Assembly: GCA_963971575.1 (NCBI GenBank) | Contig: OZ020611.1 | Coordinates: 56,267,381-56,331,380 of the forward strand | From: Liopterus haemorrhoidalis | Taxonomy: Eukaryota > Arthropoda > Insecta > Coleoptera > Dytiscidae | Length of the DNA stretch: 64,000 nucleotides | Direction: 5' to 3' | Shown here: in pieces, positions 7,998 to 18,087 of the stretch | Layout of the letters: each line of letters begins with the position of its first letter | Position numbering within the stretch: position 1 is the stretch's first letter | The notes under the pieces: generated by a model | Databases searched by the model: none | Seen by the model: the letters and a program-made list of their open reading frames with translations, nothing else | What the model was told of the DNA's origin: nothing | Translations under genes and position numbers: made by a program

Positions 7998-10451
7998 ATG
8001 ATGGGATTCTTCAAAGATATAGAACAGAATTACGACAGACAAGTAGTTCTTTGGATGAAGAAATGGATTAGAGAACAAAGGAGAAATATAGGAATCAGAA
8101 ACAGACGAAACTTTCTGATTCTATGCAAACACCAACAAATAACACCTAGACATATCACACAAAACATAAAAAACTTGACCAATCTACTTAGCGAGGCTCA
8201 AGGCAGAACTTCTTACAGAATAGACAACTTAAATACTAAAATAAAATCACAAATATTAAAATTAGAACAAGAGATTACGGAACAGCAACTAAGATCTTCA
8301 GATAAAACTTTAGAACAAATAAAAGGTATAATTATGAACAAAGTAACGCACGAAACACACACAACATTTTTTAAAAAACAAAAACTATCCGCTAACAAAT
8401 ATTTCAATAAAATTAAAAACAAACATATGGAGAAATTTAAAAGACTATCGGCCACATGTTATAATAACAACACGGAAATAACAACACAGGAAAATTGGAC
8501 AAAAAACCTAACAGATACAGTTATTCCTAAATATGTCACTCAAACCATCGGAATAGGACCAAATTTTGCGATCCAACCTAACAACCAGAAACTTCCGATT
8601 TATAACATACTAGCGGACATGGAATACATTCTTCACGCCACTAACAACAAAAATAACGACATCATCAGAGGACAATTCACTAATGTTCTAACAAACTATG
8701 TTCAAAGGAGCCCATCAAGAAACCTGATGTACAACAATTTCCTAAAAACGAAAAGTTTTTTAAAACAGCACCCTGAAATTTTAGTAGTACCAGCTGATAA
8801 AGGGAGTGTGAGTATATTTATAAAAAAAGAAGATTATGTCAACAAGGTCATGCTTATATTAAATGATAATTTAACGTACAAACTACTTCCGAGGGACCCT
8901 ACAACATCGTTTCAGAACAAATCCAACAAGTTGGTCTCACAACTGCTGATAAACGGTAGCATTGACAAACAACAAGCAAAAACACTGAGAAATCACAACG
9001 CGGTTTGCCCCAGATTGTTTGCACACGTTAAATTACACAAACAGGATCTTCCGGTGAGACACATCGTTGACACCAATAACTCACCGCTCTCTTCCTGGTC
9101 TAAGTTAGTCACACAAATTCTAACCGCGGCTTATAAACCCTGCTCATATGATATCGATAGCTCATTGGATATGGTAGAAGAACTCAAGGATTTTCAACTT
9201 CCAGAAGATTACGTTCTTCTAAGCTTAGATGTCATTTCACTATTTCCTAGTGTTACTTTAGAACTCACTAAAAAATACATCAGGGATCATTGGATTGAGA
9301 TCAGCGCGCACACTAACATCAATATGGAGCACTTTATCGAGGTAGTGGAATTCATCAATAAGTCGTCATATTGCAGCTTTGACAACAAATACTTTTTGCA
9401 ACTAAAAGGGCTAGCTCAAGGAGCGGACAGCTCACCCATCATAGCAAAAGGAGTTATGAAAGACTTATTAAGAGATGTCGCTATCACATGTAAGTTTGAC
9501 ATTCCAATCTTAAAAATATACGTAGATGACACCTTGCTAGCAGTACCGAAAGACAAAACACAGGAAGTTCTACACTTGTTTAACAACTATGACTCAGCCA
9601 TACAGTTCACTGTTGAAACGGAAAACGAAAGGCGAGCAGTCCCGTTCCTGGACACTTTAGTCATTCGAGGACCTGAAAATAAAATCAGATTTGATTATTA
9701 TGAAAAACCTACTAACACAGGCAGGTACTTACACTATAAGAGTTACCATCCGATAAAATATAAGGTGGCTTTAACAAAAACCATGGCCCACAGAGTACGG
9801 AAAATTTCTCACCCGACATTCCTACAAAAAAACCTAAAAACGTTAGCAGACAAATTCATAAACCTTTCATACCCTAAAAACATGGTTCATAGAACAATAT
9901 ATAATAGTCACTCACCGTTAACTGAGAGAGAAGCCAGAGATGAGGTCCAACCCAGCCAAAAAAAGTACTTCTCGGTACAATTTATCAAAGAAGTAACACC
10001 ATTCTTAAAATCTTTATTCCGGGATGAAGACATCACCTTGGCGGAAAAATCATCACTGACCGTCAGACAACTGTTCACGCCTCTAAAAGACCAACAAAAA
10101 CCAAAAAACAGACGTGATGTAGTTTATAAGATCGAGTGTGAATGCGGCTTACCGTACGTTGGACAGACATCCCAATGCTTAGGTCATCGCATTTCACAGC
10201 ACAGATCCGATGTAAAATGTAAACCGCAATGCTGCGCTCTGTCCAAACATTTGAAATCCACGAAACACGTGCCTAAGTTCGAAGATGCATCGATTTTGGC
10301 CTACCATCACAACACGTACAAACGCACATTCATTGAAATGTGTTATATAAACGAAAACGTGGAAAACTTAAATGAAAAAACGGACATACAGGGTTTAAAC
10401 ACTATTTACAAAAATCTACTACACATTTCCAAGAACCAAAAACTAGGTTAA
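7998..10451 (+). CDS. PLE copy F: intact reverse transcriptase with GIY-YIG endonuclease
   Basis: This is an open 817-aa frame from the first ATG (Met-Met-Gly-Phe-Phe-Lys-Asp); it is open upstream to a TTG at 7914. The product should reverse-transcribe the element RNA and nick target DNA in the nucleus. Visible in order are a basic, coiled N-terminal region; RT motif A (Leu-Asp-Val-Ile-Ser-Leu-Phe-Pro, about residue 410); motif B (Gly-Leu-Ala-Gln-Gly-Ala-Asp-Ser-Ser-Pro); motif C Tyr-Val-Asp-Asp (about 508); Val-Pro-Phe-Leu-Asp; the PLE hallmark Tyr-Glu-Lys-Pro-Thr followed by Ser-Tyr-His-Pro; and a GIY-YIG domain from about 710 (Val-Tyr-Lys-Ile-Glu-Cys, Tyr-Val-Gly-Gln-Thr, then Arg and Phe-Ile-Glu). 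Length and domain order match canonical EN+ PLEs. It is the only complete open PLE copy here; activity is not shown. Confidence 0.95.
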   Translation: MMGFFKDIEQNYDRQVVLWMKKWIREQRRNIGIRNRRNFLILCKHQQITPRHITQNIKNLTNLLSEAQGRTSYRIDNLNTKIKSQILKLEQEITEQQLRSSDKTLEQIKGIIMNKVTHETHTTFFKKQKLSANKYFNKIKNKHMEKFKRLSATCYNNNTEITTQENWTKNLTDTVIPKYVTQTIGIGPNFAIQPNNQKLPIYNILADMEYILHATNNKNNDIIRGQFTNVLTNYVQRSPSRNLMYNNFLKTKSFLKQHPEILVVPADKGSVSIFIKKEDYVNKVMLILNDNLTYKLLPRDPTTSFQNKSNKLVSQLLINGSIDKQQAKTLRNHNAVCPRLFAHVKLHKQDLPVRHIVDTNNSPLSSWSKLVTQILTAAYKPCSYDIDSSLDMVEELKDFQLPEDYVLLSLDVISLFPSVTLELTKKYIRDHWIEISAHTNINMEHFIEVVEFINKSSYCSFDNKYFLQLKGLAQGADSSPIIAKGVMKDLLRDVAITCKFDIPILKIYVDDTLLAVPKDKTQEVLHLFNNYDSAIQFTVETENERRAVPFLDTLVIRGPENKIRFDYYEKPTNTGRYLHYKSYHPIKYKVALTKTMAHRVRKISHPTFLQKNLKTLADKFINLSYPKNMVHRTIYNSHSPLTEREARDEVQPSQKKYFSVQFIKEVTPFLKSLFRDEDITLAEKSSLTVRQLFTPLKDQQKPKNRRDVVYKIECECGLPYVGQTSQCLGHRISQHRSDVKCKPQCCALSKHLKSTKHVPKFEDASILAYHHNTYKRTFIEMCYINENVENLNEKTDIQGLNTIYKNLLHISKNQKLG

Positions 10452-10939
10452 TCCTTGTTTAACAACAATCTCTTAAAATAAAAGAAGATAAAGACACGCT
10501 ACACTTCCTACATTACCGACTTCATCTATGAGTAGGGGGGAAAAAAAACCGTTGGATCTTTCCCGCTATATTCTAGGTGATAATAAGAAGAACTTTCTTA
10601 TTTTAATACAAGTAGATTTATTTATTTAATACTATTTTAATCAATATTTTAATCAATATACAGATCTGTGATAACAATTTTAAAGTGTAATTTTTCAATG
10701 TGATATTAATTGTAATGTTCTATTTTAACTCTAATTTATTTATTCTTTTAATATGTTACAACAGAGGCAACTCTTAAATTTTACTTGTAAGTCTGCACTT
10801 AAAATTATGTTTTATATTTATAATTTCAATTATACTATTTTCAGCCCTTGAAAAAGACTTGAAAAGTCAAGTCGAAATATCGGGTACATGTAAATATTGA
10901 GTTTACTTTTTCCTCCACCGCTATTCCCAATAACTTTAC

Positions 10940-10944
<5 letters not shown>
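10452..10944 (+). repeat. PLE linker and first ~48 bp of a further tandem copy G, cut at (TA)n
   Basis: The long-form linker with its hammerhead-like motif (10844-10884) is followed at 10897 by the first bases of the next PLE unit (the segment corresponding to 7914-7962). This breaks off exactly where the TA microsatellite begins. The tandem array therefore ended in at least one more copy before the TA tract or duplication junction. Confidence 0.8.

Positions 10945-10998
<54 letters not shown>
10945..10998. repeat. (TA)n microsatellite at left edge of duplication unit 1
   Basis: An uninterrupted TA dinucleotide tract of about 52 bp. Its counterpart at 38055-38078 is shorter. PLE sequence abuts both tracts on their left side, and the duplicated sequence abuts both on their right. 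Confidence 0.95.
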
Positions 10999-10999
<1 letters not shown>

Positions 11000-12094
11000 G
11001 CTGCTTTGCGCTCTATATATTACCACCTGAAACAGCACTATGGCATCGACGCTTCACGTGTCGTGCCTTAGTGTGCAGTTACATTGGATGCGGAAACGTG
11101 CGATTTTTTGAACGCACGAGAACTGACAACAAAACAAACATACGAAGTTAAATGAGCATGGTTACAGTACATGCATACCTGCGTGCGGTAACTTGCGTCG
11201 ACGCACAAACATGTTTGTTTTTTTATGCGTCCAGCAGGTCAAAAATATGAGTTTTGATCCAAAGACTTTTTTTTACAAAATTAGAAGAAGAATAGAATTG
11301 TTAATATGCTGCTGCATAACAATGGGGATTTTTTTATTCGTTATTTATCTGTTTATTTATTTATTTTGTTTTCTTCATTTCTTTCTACAGAAAGTTCTAC
11401 AGAAACCAATAGGTTTGTTTCTGTCCGAAAAAATCAACAAAAAATTAATTTCTATCTGTCTGTTTTTTCCGACATTCACGTAAAAATTATTATTCATCCA
11501 GATGAAAAAGTACTTCGGACAAATTTTTGTTTTTTTATTCTAAACAATTTGTGTCATACACGCTTTTGTTGTTAACAATAATGGAGATGATTCAAGATAA
11601 CCCCCGGTAACTCCCCAAATATTCATCTAAAAATGCATAAAACAAAAATAATTTGTTTTACTATTATAAATAATGTTGTTTTATATGTTTTTGCTGTTCA
11701 CTAACAGATATTTAAAATAAAATAGTTTAATTGAATGAAACCGTACGCAAGTCGCACGTATGTTCTGAAACCACCCATCCCCGGACCAGGACAAGGACGT
11801 TCAGTGTAAACGCTCGTTACCGCACGCACGGATACAGTGTAACCCTAGCCTTACACTCCTGGGAACGTTGAGGATGTGGTGGAAAATTCCAGATGTCGGA
11901 TTTACTGGAATTATTATATCCCCACTCCTCGACCGCTTCAAGCGTCGAAGCCAGACATCGTTCTACTGGATCACGAGACACGCGAGATGTTCGTAATCAA
12001 ATTCTCATGTCCAGCAGAGAAGAACATATCTCTGAAAGAGGTCGAAAAACGAGAGAAATACTCGGACCTCCTGTCTGAGTTTCGGCAAATGTAC

Positions 12095-12098
<4 letters not shown>
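10999..12098 (+). pseudogene. C-terminal endonuclease-like fragment of an RLE-type retrotransposon, split by a MITE
   Basis: Joining 10999-11067 with 11854-12098 gives continuous homology: a His-Leu-Lys-Gln-His-Tyr-Gly start, then Ile-Tyr-Trp-Asn-Tyr-Tyr, Lys-Pro-Asp-Ile-Val-Leu-Leu-Asp, Phe-Val-Ile-Lys-Phe, and a Lys/Glu-rich helix ending near Phe-Arg-Gln-Met-Tyr. The Pro-Asp followed some 13 residues later by an acidic or Lys-Phe strand resembles the PD-(D/E)XK nuclease at the C-terminus of R2/R4-type LINEs. The usual acidic residue of that strand appears replaced by Lys. No RT is present. The assignment is by pattern only. The fragment lies between two TA tracts. Confidence 0.5.
11071..11850. 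mobile_element. Harbinger-like non-autonomous element (MITE), TSD TTA
   Basis: A 780-bp insertion interrupts the endonuclease fragment with TTA on both sides (11068-11070 and 11851-11853); removing it restores the frame. The ends are loosely inverted: GTGTGCAGTTAC on the left and GTAACCCTAGCC on the right, each followed inward by a GCGG/CCGC-rich block. A TTA target duplication and GC-rich subterminal ends fit PIF/Harbinger MITEs. It encodes nothing recognisable; short frames at 11193-11575 are not supported. Confidence 0.55.

Positions 12099-12137
<39 letters not shown>
12099..12137. repeat. (TA)n microsatellite
   Basis: A TA tract of about 39 bp between the endonuclease fragment and a PLE end. 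It is about 52 bp in unit 2 (39180-39231). Confidence 0.95.
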
Positions 12138-12139
<2 letters not shown>

Positions 12140-12395
12140 AAATAAAAATTCTTGAATACTCGTCAAAAGTTTATTAATAAAATATTAAGAGACGTTTCGA
12201 CTGGTAAATCCAGTCATCCTCAGTCTAAAGTACGTTGTCAATATTTTACAAAAGTATATTCTTATAAAAAAATATACGGAAATGAAAATGAATAAACCAT
12301 CCCAAACACATTCAGAGTAGACATGGCAGTGTAGAACAGACACCCAGACATGTATCTCAAAGTTTTTTTGAATACTTCCATAATTTTTTATTTGC
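12138..12395 (-). repeat. PLE terminal fragment of another family
   Basis: An AT-rich, non-coding stretch on the minus strand that carries a hammerhead-like motif (12191-12223) directly beside the TA tract. It resembles the terminal part of a PLE pseudo-LTR. It has no coding capacity and its right limit, where old gypsy sequence begins, is approximate. Confidence 0.5.
12191..12223 (-). ncRNA. hammerhead-ribozyme-like motif, near-canonical core
   Basis: On the minus strand: AGA (stem I), CUGAGGA, one U, a perfect 6-bp stem II (GACUGG/CCAGUC, AUUUA loop), GAAA, CG, UC and then UCU, which pairs with AGA. CUGAGGA fits the consensus CUGANGA and GAAA is exact. Geometry is the same as in the tandem PLE linkers, including the extra base before stem II. 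The copy in unit 2 is at 39286-39318. Confidence 0.6.
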
Positions 12396-12765
12396 AACTT
12401 TGTTTATTATTTACCGTTAAAGAGGGTTCGACCCGGTGGCGGATCTACATACGGGCTAATAGGGCTTAAGCCCTGGGCCCCAGATCCGCAAGGGGCCTGC
12501 AACCTCTCGGACATATACCTATTATATTCTATACCAAGCACGGCTTATAAGAGAAAAGGTCAAAACAAAAATATCACTTTAAAAAACAACACTAAAAAAT
12601 TAAAAACACAAATTTACTAATATTTATTAAAAATCAACATAAATGAAGCGCCAGCTAATAAAAAAAAATCATATACAACATTAAAACGTGATTAATTTTT
12701 ATCACCTATCACCTCAAGGAACGATCAGTAACTAAAACATTAGTTAAAATTATTCTAATAATTTT

Positions 12766-13008
12766 TTGCTAACCATTTACAATAAACAATTAATTGATAC
12801 TTTTCCAAATTTATATACATTATTAAAAAATTTCCATACGATACCTATTACTAATTGTGAAGCAGAAAGATCATTCTCAAGAATGAGTTACATCAAAAAT
12901 AAACAAAGAAATAAAATTAATAATGAGAGATTAGCGGACTTGATAATTTTATCAGTGGAAAGTGATTTAACGAAGACATTGAACTATGATGAAGTTATTA
13001 AGGAATAA
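12766..13008 (+). pseudogene. hAT transposase C-terminal dimerisation domain
   Basis: An 80-codon open frame with the hAT dimerisation signature: Phe-Pro-Asn-Leu, then Ile-Pro-Ile-Thr-Asn-Cys-Glu-Ala-Glu-Arg-Ser-Phe-Ser, then a Leu-rich helix ending with an Ile-Leu-Ser-Val-Glu segment. This part normally closes a transposase of about 600 aa. The catalytic domain and BED zinc finger are missing, so it is a relic. It resembles ZMYM1-like hAT proteins; the subfamily is uncertain. Confidence 0.85.
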
Positions 13009-13202
13009 GCCGAGTAAAATGCGTCATTAATAATTTTTAAATTTAATAATCTGTTATCGTCATTGTATTATATTTAAATTCATTGTGATTGTACTTTAAT
13101 ATTCTTGTTTGTCCTTTTTTCTTCTTCTATTTTTGGTCCTAGCGTCAGATGTCATTAACCAGTATTGTTATTAATTATTTAGCTGATACAAAGGTTGGCA
13201 GC

Positions 13203-14370
13203 TGTTTTGTATTATAATTTGATATTGTTCTGTATTATGAACTTGTAGAGTAGATTGTAAATTTCAATGTTGTTACTATTTAAAATGTTTGAGGTGTTTA
13301 CAGGTAGTTGTAGGCCAAGTCTTGATATGCCTGTTAGAAGGTTTGATCTGTTTTGCTGGTATTTGGGGCATGCTAGAATTATATGGTTGACGTTTTGTAT
13401 GGTTTGATTATCGCAGTCGCATACGTTTGTGTTGGACATCTTGATTCTGTGTAGGTGAGACGCGCAATAGTTGTAATTAAACCTCTTGGTAAGCTGGAAT
13501 TATACCACGGTTGGTTTGGTATATTAGGATGTAAAAATCCATAGTATCGACCTTTGCTGGTGATTGATGCCTTGTATTCGTTGTTCTATTCTTTCCAAAT
13601 GTTTTGTTTAAAATGTGATTTGTTGTCTTCTACTGAGAGTGGAGTGTTATAATTATGTCATGGCTGATGTTATGGCTTCTTTCGCTAGTCAGTCTGCTAT
13701 TTGATTATAGTAAATACCGGAATGACCCTTTACCCATGCTATGGTCATTTGTATATTCCTTTCCTTTAATTGCTTAAAAGTATTTAATATTTGGTAAATG
13801 ATATTATGGTTTTTGTTAGAAAATTTGGGGTATTTTAATTTCTTCAGAACACTCTGGCTGTGACTAAAAATAATAATATTGTTTGTGAAGTAGTTTTGAT
13901 TTTCAATATAGTTTTAAGGCAGAGATGGATGGCGATCATTTCAGCAAAAAATATTGATAAACGTGTAGGCAATTGAAATTGTTGACTAAAATTATGGGCA
14001 GAATCAAAAAAAGCACATCCGACACCGTTGGAAGTTTTAGAGCCATCAATGAACAGATACCAGCCATTAGGCCATTTTTATTCTATTGTTTCAGTGAATT
14101 TGGTGTTATTTGTTGGAAGAACTGCCGTGTCCAAGAAGTGGTTATTAGGCAGAGAGAGCAAATAGTCGTGGGTGAAGCAGGGTAAAGTTGAAGTTGCCTG
14201 GTTAGGAGTGAGAGTTACGATGGCTTGTGTGAAATTGTCAATTAATATAGGTGTAGGTTTTCTTGCCCAATAAGGTATAGATCAGATATATGTTGCTAGC
14301 TGGGCTACGGGTAGGTCAGTATTAATTCTTAGTCTTTCTATTATAAATATATAAGAGAGTAGTTTTCTTC
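13203..14370 (-). pseudogene. 5'-truncated I-like LINE fragment (RNase H and C-terminal zinc motif) inside hAT
   Basis: The minus strand carries an RNase H start (Ile-Asp-Gly-Ser-Lys-Thr, then Gly-Val-Gly-Cys-Ala, later Phe-Phe-Ala-Glu-Met) near 13920-14090. After a decayed stretch there is a C-terminal Cys-Asp-Cys...His-Ile-Ile-Leu-Ala-Cys motif in the open frame 13212-13439, typical of the end of RNase H-bearing LINE ORF2 proteins. RT and endonuclease are absent. The fragment interrupts the 3' part of the hAT element, so it arrived after hAT. Confidence 0.65.
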
Positions 14371-14965
14371 TTGATTCTTGTTTGTACTTCTTAATACATA
14401 TATTTAATAAAAATGTAATAAATAATAATTAACCTTTAATACTGTCTTTTATTTTTTTATTTTTTTAATTGAAAAATGTGTAGGGCCCCTTGGTATTTGT
14501 AAGCCCTGGGCCCCCAAAAAGCTAGATCCGGCACTGGTTCGACCGGGTAAATTAAATCAAATTTAGTTCGCAAATTGCGACCAAACATTAGAAAAGCTGG
14601 ACTATTGTTTGTTGAACAATGGGGTGTTGTGCGATAACTGAATAAAAATCTTGCAACTTCATTCTCAATATTTTTATTTTCTAAATGCGCCTCTTTTATA
14701 CAATTTTTAATAGTGCGGACTGCATTTTCCGCTGCTCCATTGCTCGCATGGTTGTACGGTGGTGTCAGAGTGTGTTCGAATCTTTTTTTTTTTTAAATAG
14801 TCCTTGAATTCATTACTACAAAATGGGGGTCTGTTATCACTTACGATTTGTAACGGTAATCCAAAACAAGAAAACATTATTTCTAGTTTATTAATTATAC
14901 TATTTGCACAAGTTTTATGCATTGGAATGGCCTTGATCCACTTAGAATGTGCATCAATGACAATT

Positions 14966-15925
14966 AAAATTTTTACTTGCCCGACCTTAATATATAAGGG
15001 GCAAGTATTGTAATCGCGAAAATTTTCGATTTCGAGATGTTGACTGCTGACCACGTTTCATGGTCCAGGGAATCCAAAAAACCTATTTTCGAAGTGCCGT
15101 CCGTATGTGTGTGTGTATGTGTGTGTGTGTCTACGTGTATATACGATAACTCAAAAACGGTTTAACTTAAAGAGTTCGTTCTCGTATTAAAAAATTCTCC
15201 TAATAATTGGGAAGAACCCTATTGTTTTTTTATTAAAATCAGAAACCGGAAACGGAAGTTATTAAACTTTAAAATTTAAAAAATATCGTAACTAGTAAAC
15301 CAAGCCTTGCACAAAAAATTGTATAGGACATAATTTGATGTATTTTTGAAGATTTACCTAAATGTTTTTTTAAATTAAAAAAATATATATATTTATTTTT
15401 TTTATGGGAGGGCAAGTCTAGCTGAGGGCTCCCTTCGCCACTGGTTTTGTTATAAATTAGTCCTAAGAAATCTAAATGTACCCATGACCAAGCCAATTCC
15501 AGGGGTGTAACACAGTTTTTTGAGGATTATCTTTTTCTCTATTACAAATGGTCCTATACAAATTTTTGTCCAAGGCTTGGTTTACTAGTTAAGAATTTTT
15601 TAAAATGTTAAAGTTTAATAACTTCCGTTTCCGAATTCGGATTTTAATAAAAAAGAATAGGGTTCTTCCCAATTATTAGGAGAATTTTTTAGTACCAGAA
15701 CGAACTCTTTAAGTTAAACCGTTTTTGAGTTATCGTGTATACACACAGACACACACACAGACAAACACACACAGACACACACACATACGGACGGCACTTC
15801 GAAAATAGGTTTGTTGGATTCCCTGGACCCTGAAACGTTGTCATCAGTCAAAATCTCGACATCGAAAATTTTCGCGATTACAATACTTGCCCCTTATATA
15901 TTAAGGTCAAGCAAGTAAAAATTAT
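14966..15925. mobile_element. inverted-repeat (foldback-type) element, about 0.96 kb
   Basis: The two ends are long imperfect inverted repeats: about 14966-15310 and 15555-15925. Shared blocks include CCTTAATATATAAGGGG, GCGAAAATTTTCGAT, GGTCCAGGGAATCC, AAGTGCCGTCCGTATG and TTCTCCTAATAATTGGG. A GT/CA-rich microsatellite lies inside each arm. The loop (15310-15555) is AT-rich and holds no gene. No clean target duplication is visible. The element sits where gypsy-1 integrase sequence is missing. Confidence 0.75.
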
Positions 15926-16691
15926 CTTTAATTGTCTCGGCTGAAATTTGCTTAAAAGTGATAGGTAAAGCGTCCTAAATATAAAACAAATGGCTCTGAT
16001 CTGCTATACTTTTACTTTTATGTTTTAAGGGTAAACGAGACAAACTGTCGGCACTACCATTTTGACTTAAGGCAATACATTTTATTTCAACGAGAAACCT
16101 GCCGTTTCTCGTTGTCCGGGGTTGGACTGCGCCGTTTCCCGCCAACCCTGATCGGCGATTCCTTTCCCTCTTCGCCCCGGCTGCTACGCTCTGGACCTGG
16201 TGAAAGGCTGCTGCTCATGATTTTGACGGTACCTCGCTTGCTGTTTCCAGGACCAAATTGGCATCATTAACGGCGGCTTCCATATTAATTGCGGTTTCGT
16301 ATGCCTTGGCATATGTTAAATTTTTTATGATGAACAGCCTTTGTTTTATTGTATCTAAACGAATGCCGGATACTTACTGATCACGTAAATTTTCACTTAG
16401 TGTGGTGACGAAATCATAGGATTTAGCCTTATTTTTCAAAACTGCGATATATTGTGCGATCGTTTCCCCGTCTTCTTGTTTTCTTTGTCGGAACTTACAA
16501 CGCTCGACTATTTGCAAAGGTTTGGGGTCCAAATGTTCTTAAACTAACACCGTTAATTTCAAAATTTTTATTTTGCGGCTTCTGTTGGTCACAAGTCCCC
16601 AAAGAGCTCGAATGTTTCATCACCCGCCACAGATAACAAAGTAGGCACTTTTAATTGGTTTTCAATTTTATTTGTTACAAAAAATTGTTCT

Positions 16692-17055
16692 ATAGTCGGA
16701 TTGTTGATAAGTGACTGTTCGTTGCTACAAGTATCGATATTCAATACTATATGCTTTCTCTGTCTATATCACTATAATTATTTGCATACCTATAGTAACG
16801 TATAGTGACCCAAGTTGACAACTAACCTTCAAAATTATTTGAATAAAAAACAATACATTAGAAAGAAACGGCATGATTCGTTGATATCTTTACGTTTGTG
16901 AATTTAATAACTGGCCGCAAGTCATATTTTAATTAATATTTATTAACAGACAATGACAGTTAAGACAAATAACAAAAAACATTTTTAAAATCGCTGAAAA
17001 TGGTAACTAGATTATTATATGAACCAGCCAGTCACCTATCAGCAATCCGACTATA
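16692..17055. mobile_element. TA-flanked MITE with ~26-bp terminal inverted repeats
   Basis: Ends read TAGTCGGATTGTTGATAAG on the left and the inverted equivalent on the right (two mismatches over about 26 bp), each preceded or followed by TA, as expected of Tc1/mariner-type MITEs. The interior (about 310 bp) is AT-rich without coding capacity. It lies at the 5' edge of gypsy-1. The unit 2 copy is at 43787-44150. Confidence 0.75.
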
Positions 17056-17056
17056 G

Positions 17057-17810
17057 GCGTGCGACATAAGTTGACCACTTTTTGTTTTTTAAGTCGAACT
17101 CATTAATTTTACCGATCGCCATTTTTATTAATAATATTTATTATCTCGTTTCTTGTAATGTTATATTAAAATTTTTATTAAATTTATAACTTTAATTTGC
17201 AATAACTCGTCGCCACTGTAATAAACGTGAACACACATAGGCAGTTGGTTAAATACTGATTTATTAAAACCGAGAATGTTAATACAAACAAGTTAATACA
17301 TATTTGAGTATACATATTACAAAACTATGGATTACCTTGCCGTCTTCCTTTATTTTTATTTTTTTGCTCATTATCTTGACTATTTGAGTCCAAAACTAAA
17401 ACCACAAACACCACTAACACTAACACCACAAGACGCTTAACTGGGTGAAAATTATTTGCAAAATATTGATATAAAAAATAAAATGAAAACCGTAACAGTA
17501 AAATATTTACCCTCTCCAAAATGTGTGTGTTTTGTTACGAGGAAAACAAACAATTAGTTTGAAATACAATAAACCGCATTTTAATTATATACGTACATAT
17601 ATGTCATTTCAAACAGTCACGTTGCTAAGCGACCGCTCAACTTTGCGTTCTCTAAAAATCCAATTTAGTATGAAATGCCAGGTAATATTATTCATTGCTG
17701 CTGGTCATAATTAATATTTGCTGGAGTCAACACTTTTGTTTATCATGATTATTTCCATAATAAAAAGAGTTATAAAAATATTGTTCGAATAGAACTTATT
17801 TGAGGTAATG
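17057..17810. other. unassigned AT-rich stretch left of the I-like LINE
   Basis: I see no supported gene. Short frames at 17325-17714 lack any recognisable domain and are not conserved in length between units: a 20-bp ACACTAAC-rich difference near 17390 disrupts one of them. The stretch may include the remaining 5' end of gypsy-1. It ends at the target duplication of the LINE. Confidence 0.5.
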
Positions 17811-17828
17811 GGGGTCAGTAATAGTGGT
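17811..17828. repeat. left target-site duplication of the I-like LINE
   Basis: GGGGTCAGTAATAGTGGT recurs at 28489-28506. The two copies bracket the entire minus-strand LINE with its nested insertions. On the minus strand the LINE tail is ACTAACTAACTAAC just inside this copy. Confidence 0.85.
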
Positions 17829-18087
17829 TAGTTAGTTAGTAAAAATTTTTGGCGCACAGCAACAAAGGCGATTTGCCCCTAACGCAGCCCATTTAAATGA
17901 CTAGACTATATAAAAACAATATATTAGACAATAAATAAATAAATAAAATCATTAAAAATACACATACTCAATAAAAGAAATCTTGCACTGACAAACACAA
18001 ATAAATAATATAAAAAGTCTGTTCGAAAATTTGAACAGACTCAGGGTGATGGTAAGAATCTGTAAAGGGGCCAATTACCCTCGAATA

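Larger units (their letters stand above)
12434..14536 (+). mobile_element. hAT-family DNA transposon remnant, 8-bp TSD
   Basis: Flanked by the 8-bp target duplication GTTCGACC (12426-12433 and 14537-14544). Terminal inverted repeats are CGGTGGCGGATCTAC on the left and, inverted, CAGTGCCGGATCTAGC on the right, followed inward by a GGGCCC-rich block at both ends. The 8-bp TSD and CAGTG-type ends are hallmarks of hAT. Only the C-terminal dimerisation domain of the transposase remains (12766-13008). A LINE fragment is nested at 13203-14370. The insertion splits the integrase C-terminus of gypsy-1. Confidence 0.9.
12396..16690 (-). pseudogene. gypsy-1: old, shattered Ty3/gypsy element hosting other insertions
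   Basis: Minus-strand pieces occur in the right order for a gypsy element. Gag-like sequence lies at 16210-16640 (Tyr-Ala-Lys-Ala-Tyr-Glu-Thr-Ala and a Val-Ser-Gly-Ile-Arg segment). The RNase H-integrase link lies at 15930-16080 (Gly-Ser-Ala-Asp-Ser-Leu-Ser-Arg-Leu-Pro). The integrase core is at 14707-14965 (Val-Ile-Asp-Ala-His-Ser-Lys-Trp; Ile-Val-Ser-Asp-Asn-Arg; Ser-Asn-Glu-Phe). The C-terminal end (Lys-Phe-Asp-Leu-Ile-Tyr-Pro) is split by hAT at 14545/12425. Protease, RT and much of integrase are gone, and many stops are present. Similar to K02A2.6-type insect gypsy proteins. A GC-richer block at 16081-16209 is unassigned. Confidence 0.75.

Noticed and set aside
11193..11575. Two overlapping hydrophobic plus-strand frames (96 and 89 codons)
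   Set aside because: Low-complexity Phe/Leu-rich translation of T-rich DNA inside the Harbinger-like MITE; overlapping frames and no family.
15940..16640. A functional gypsy Gag/Pol gene
   Set aside because: Pieces are in order but carry many stops and lack protease and RT.
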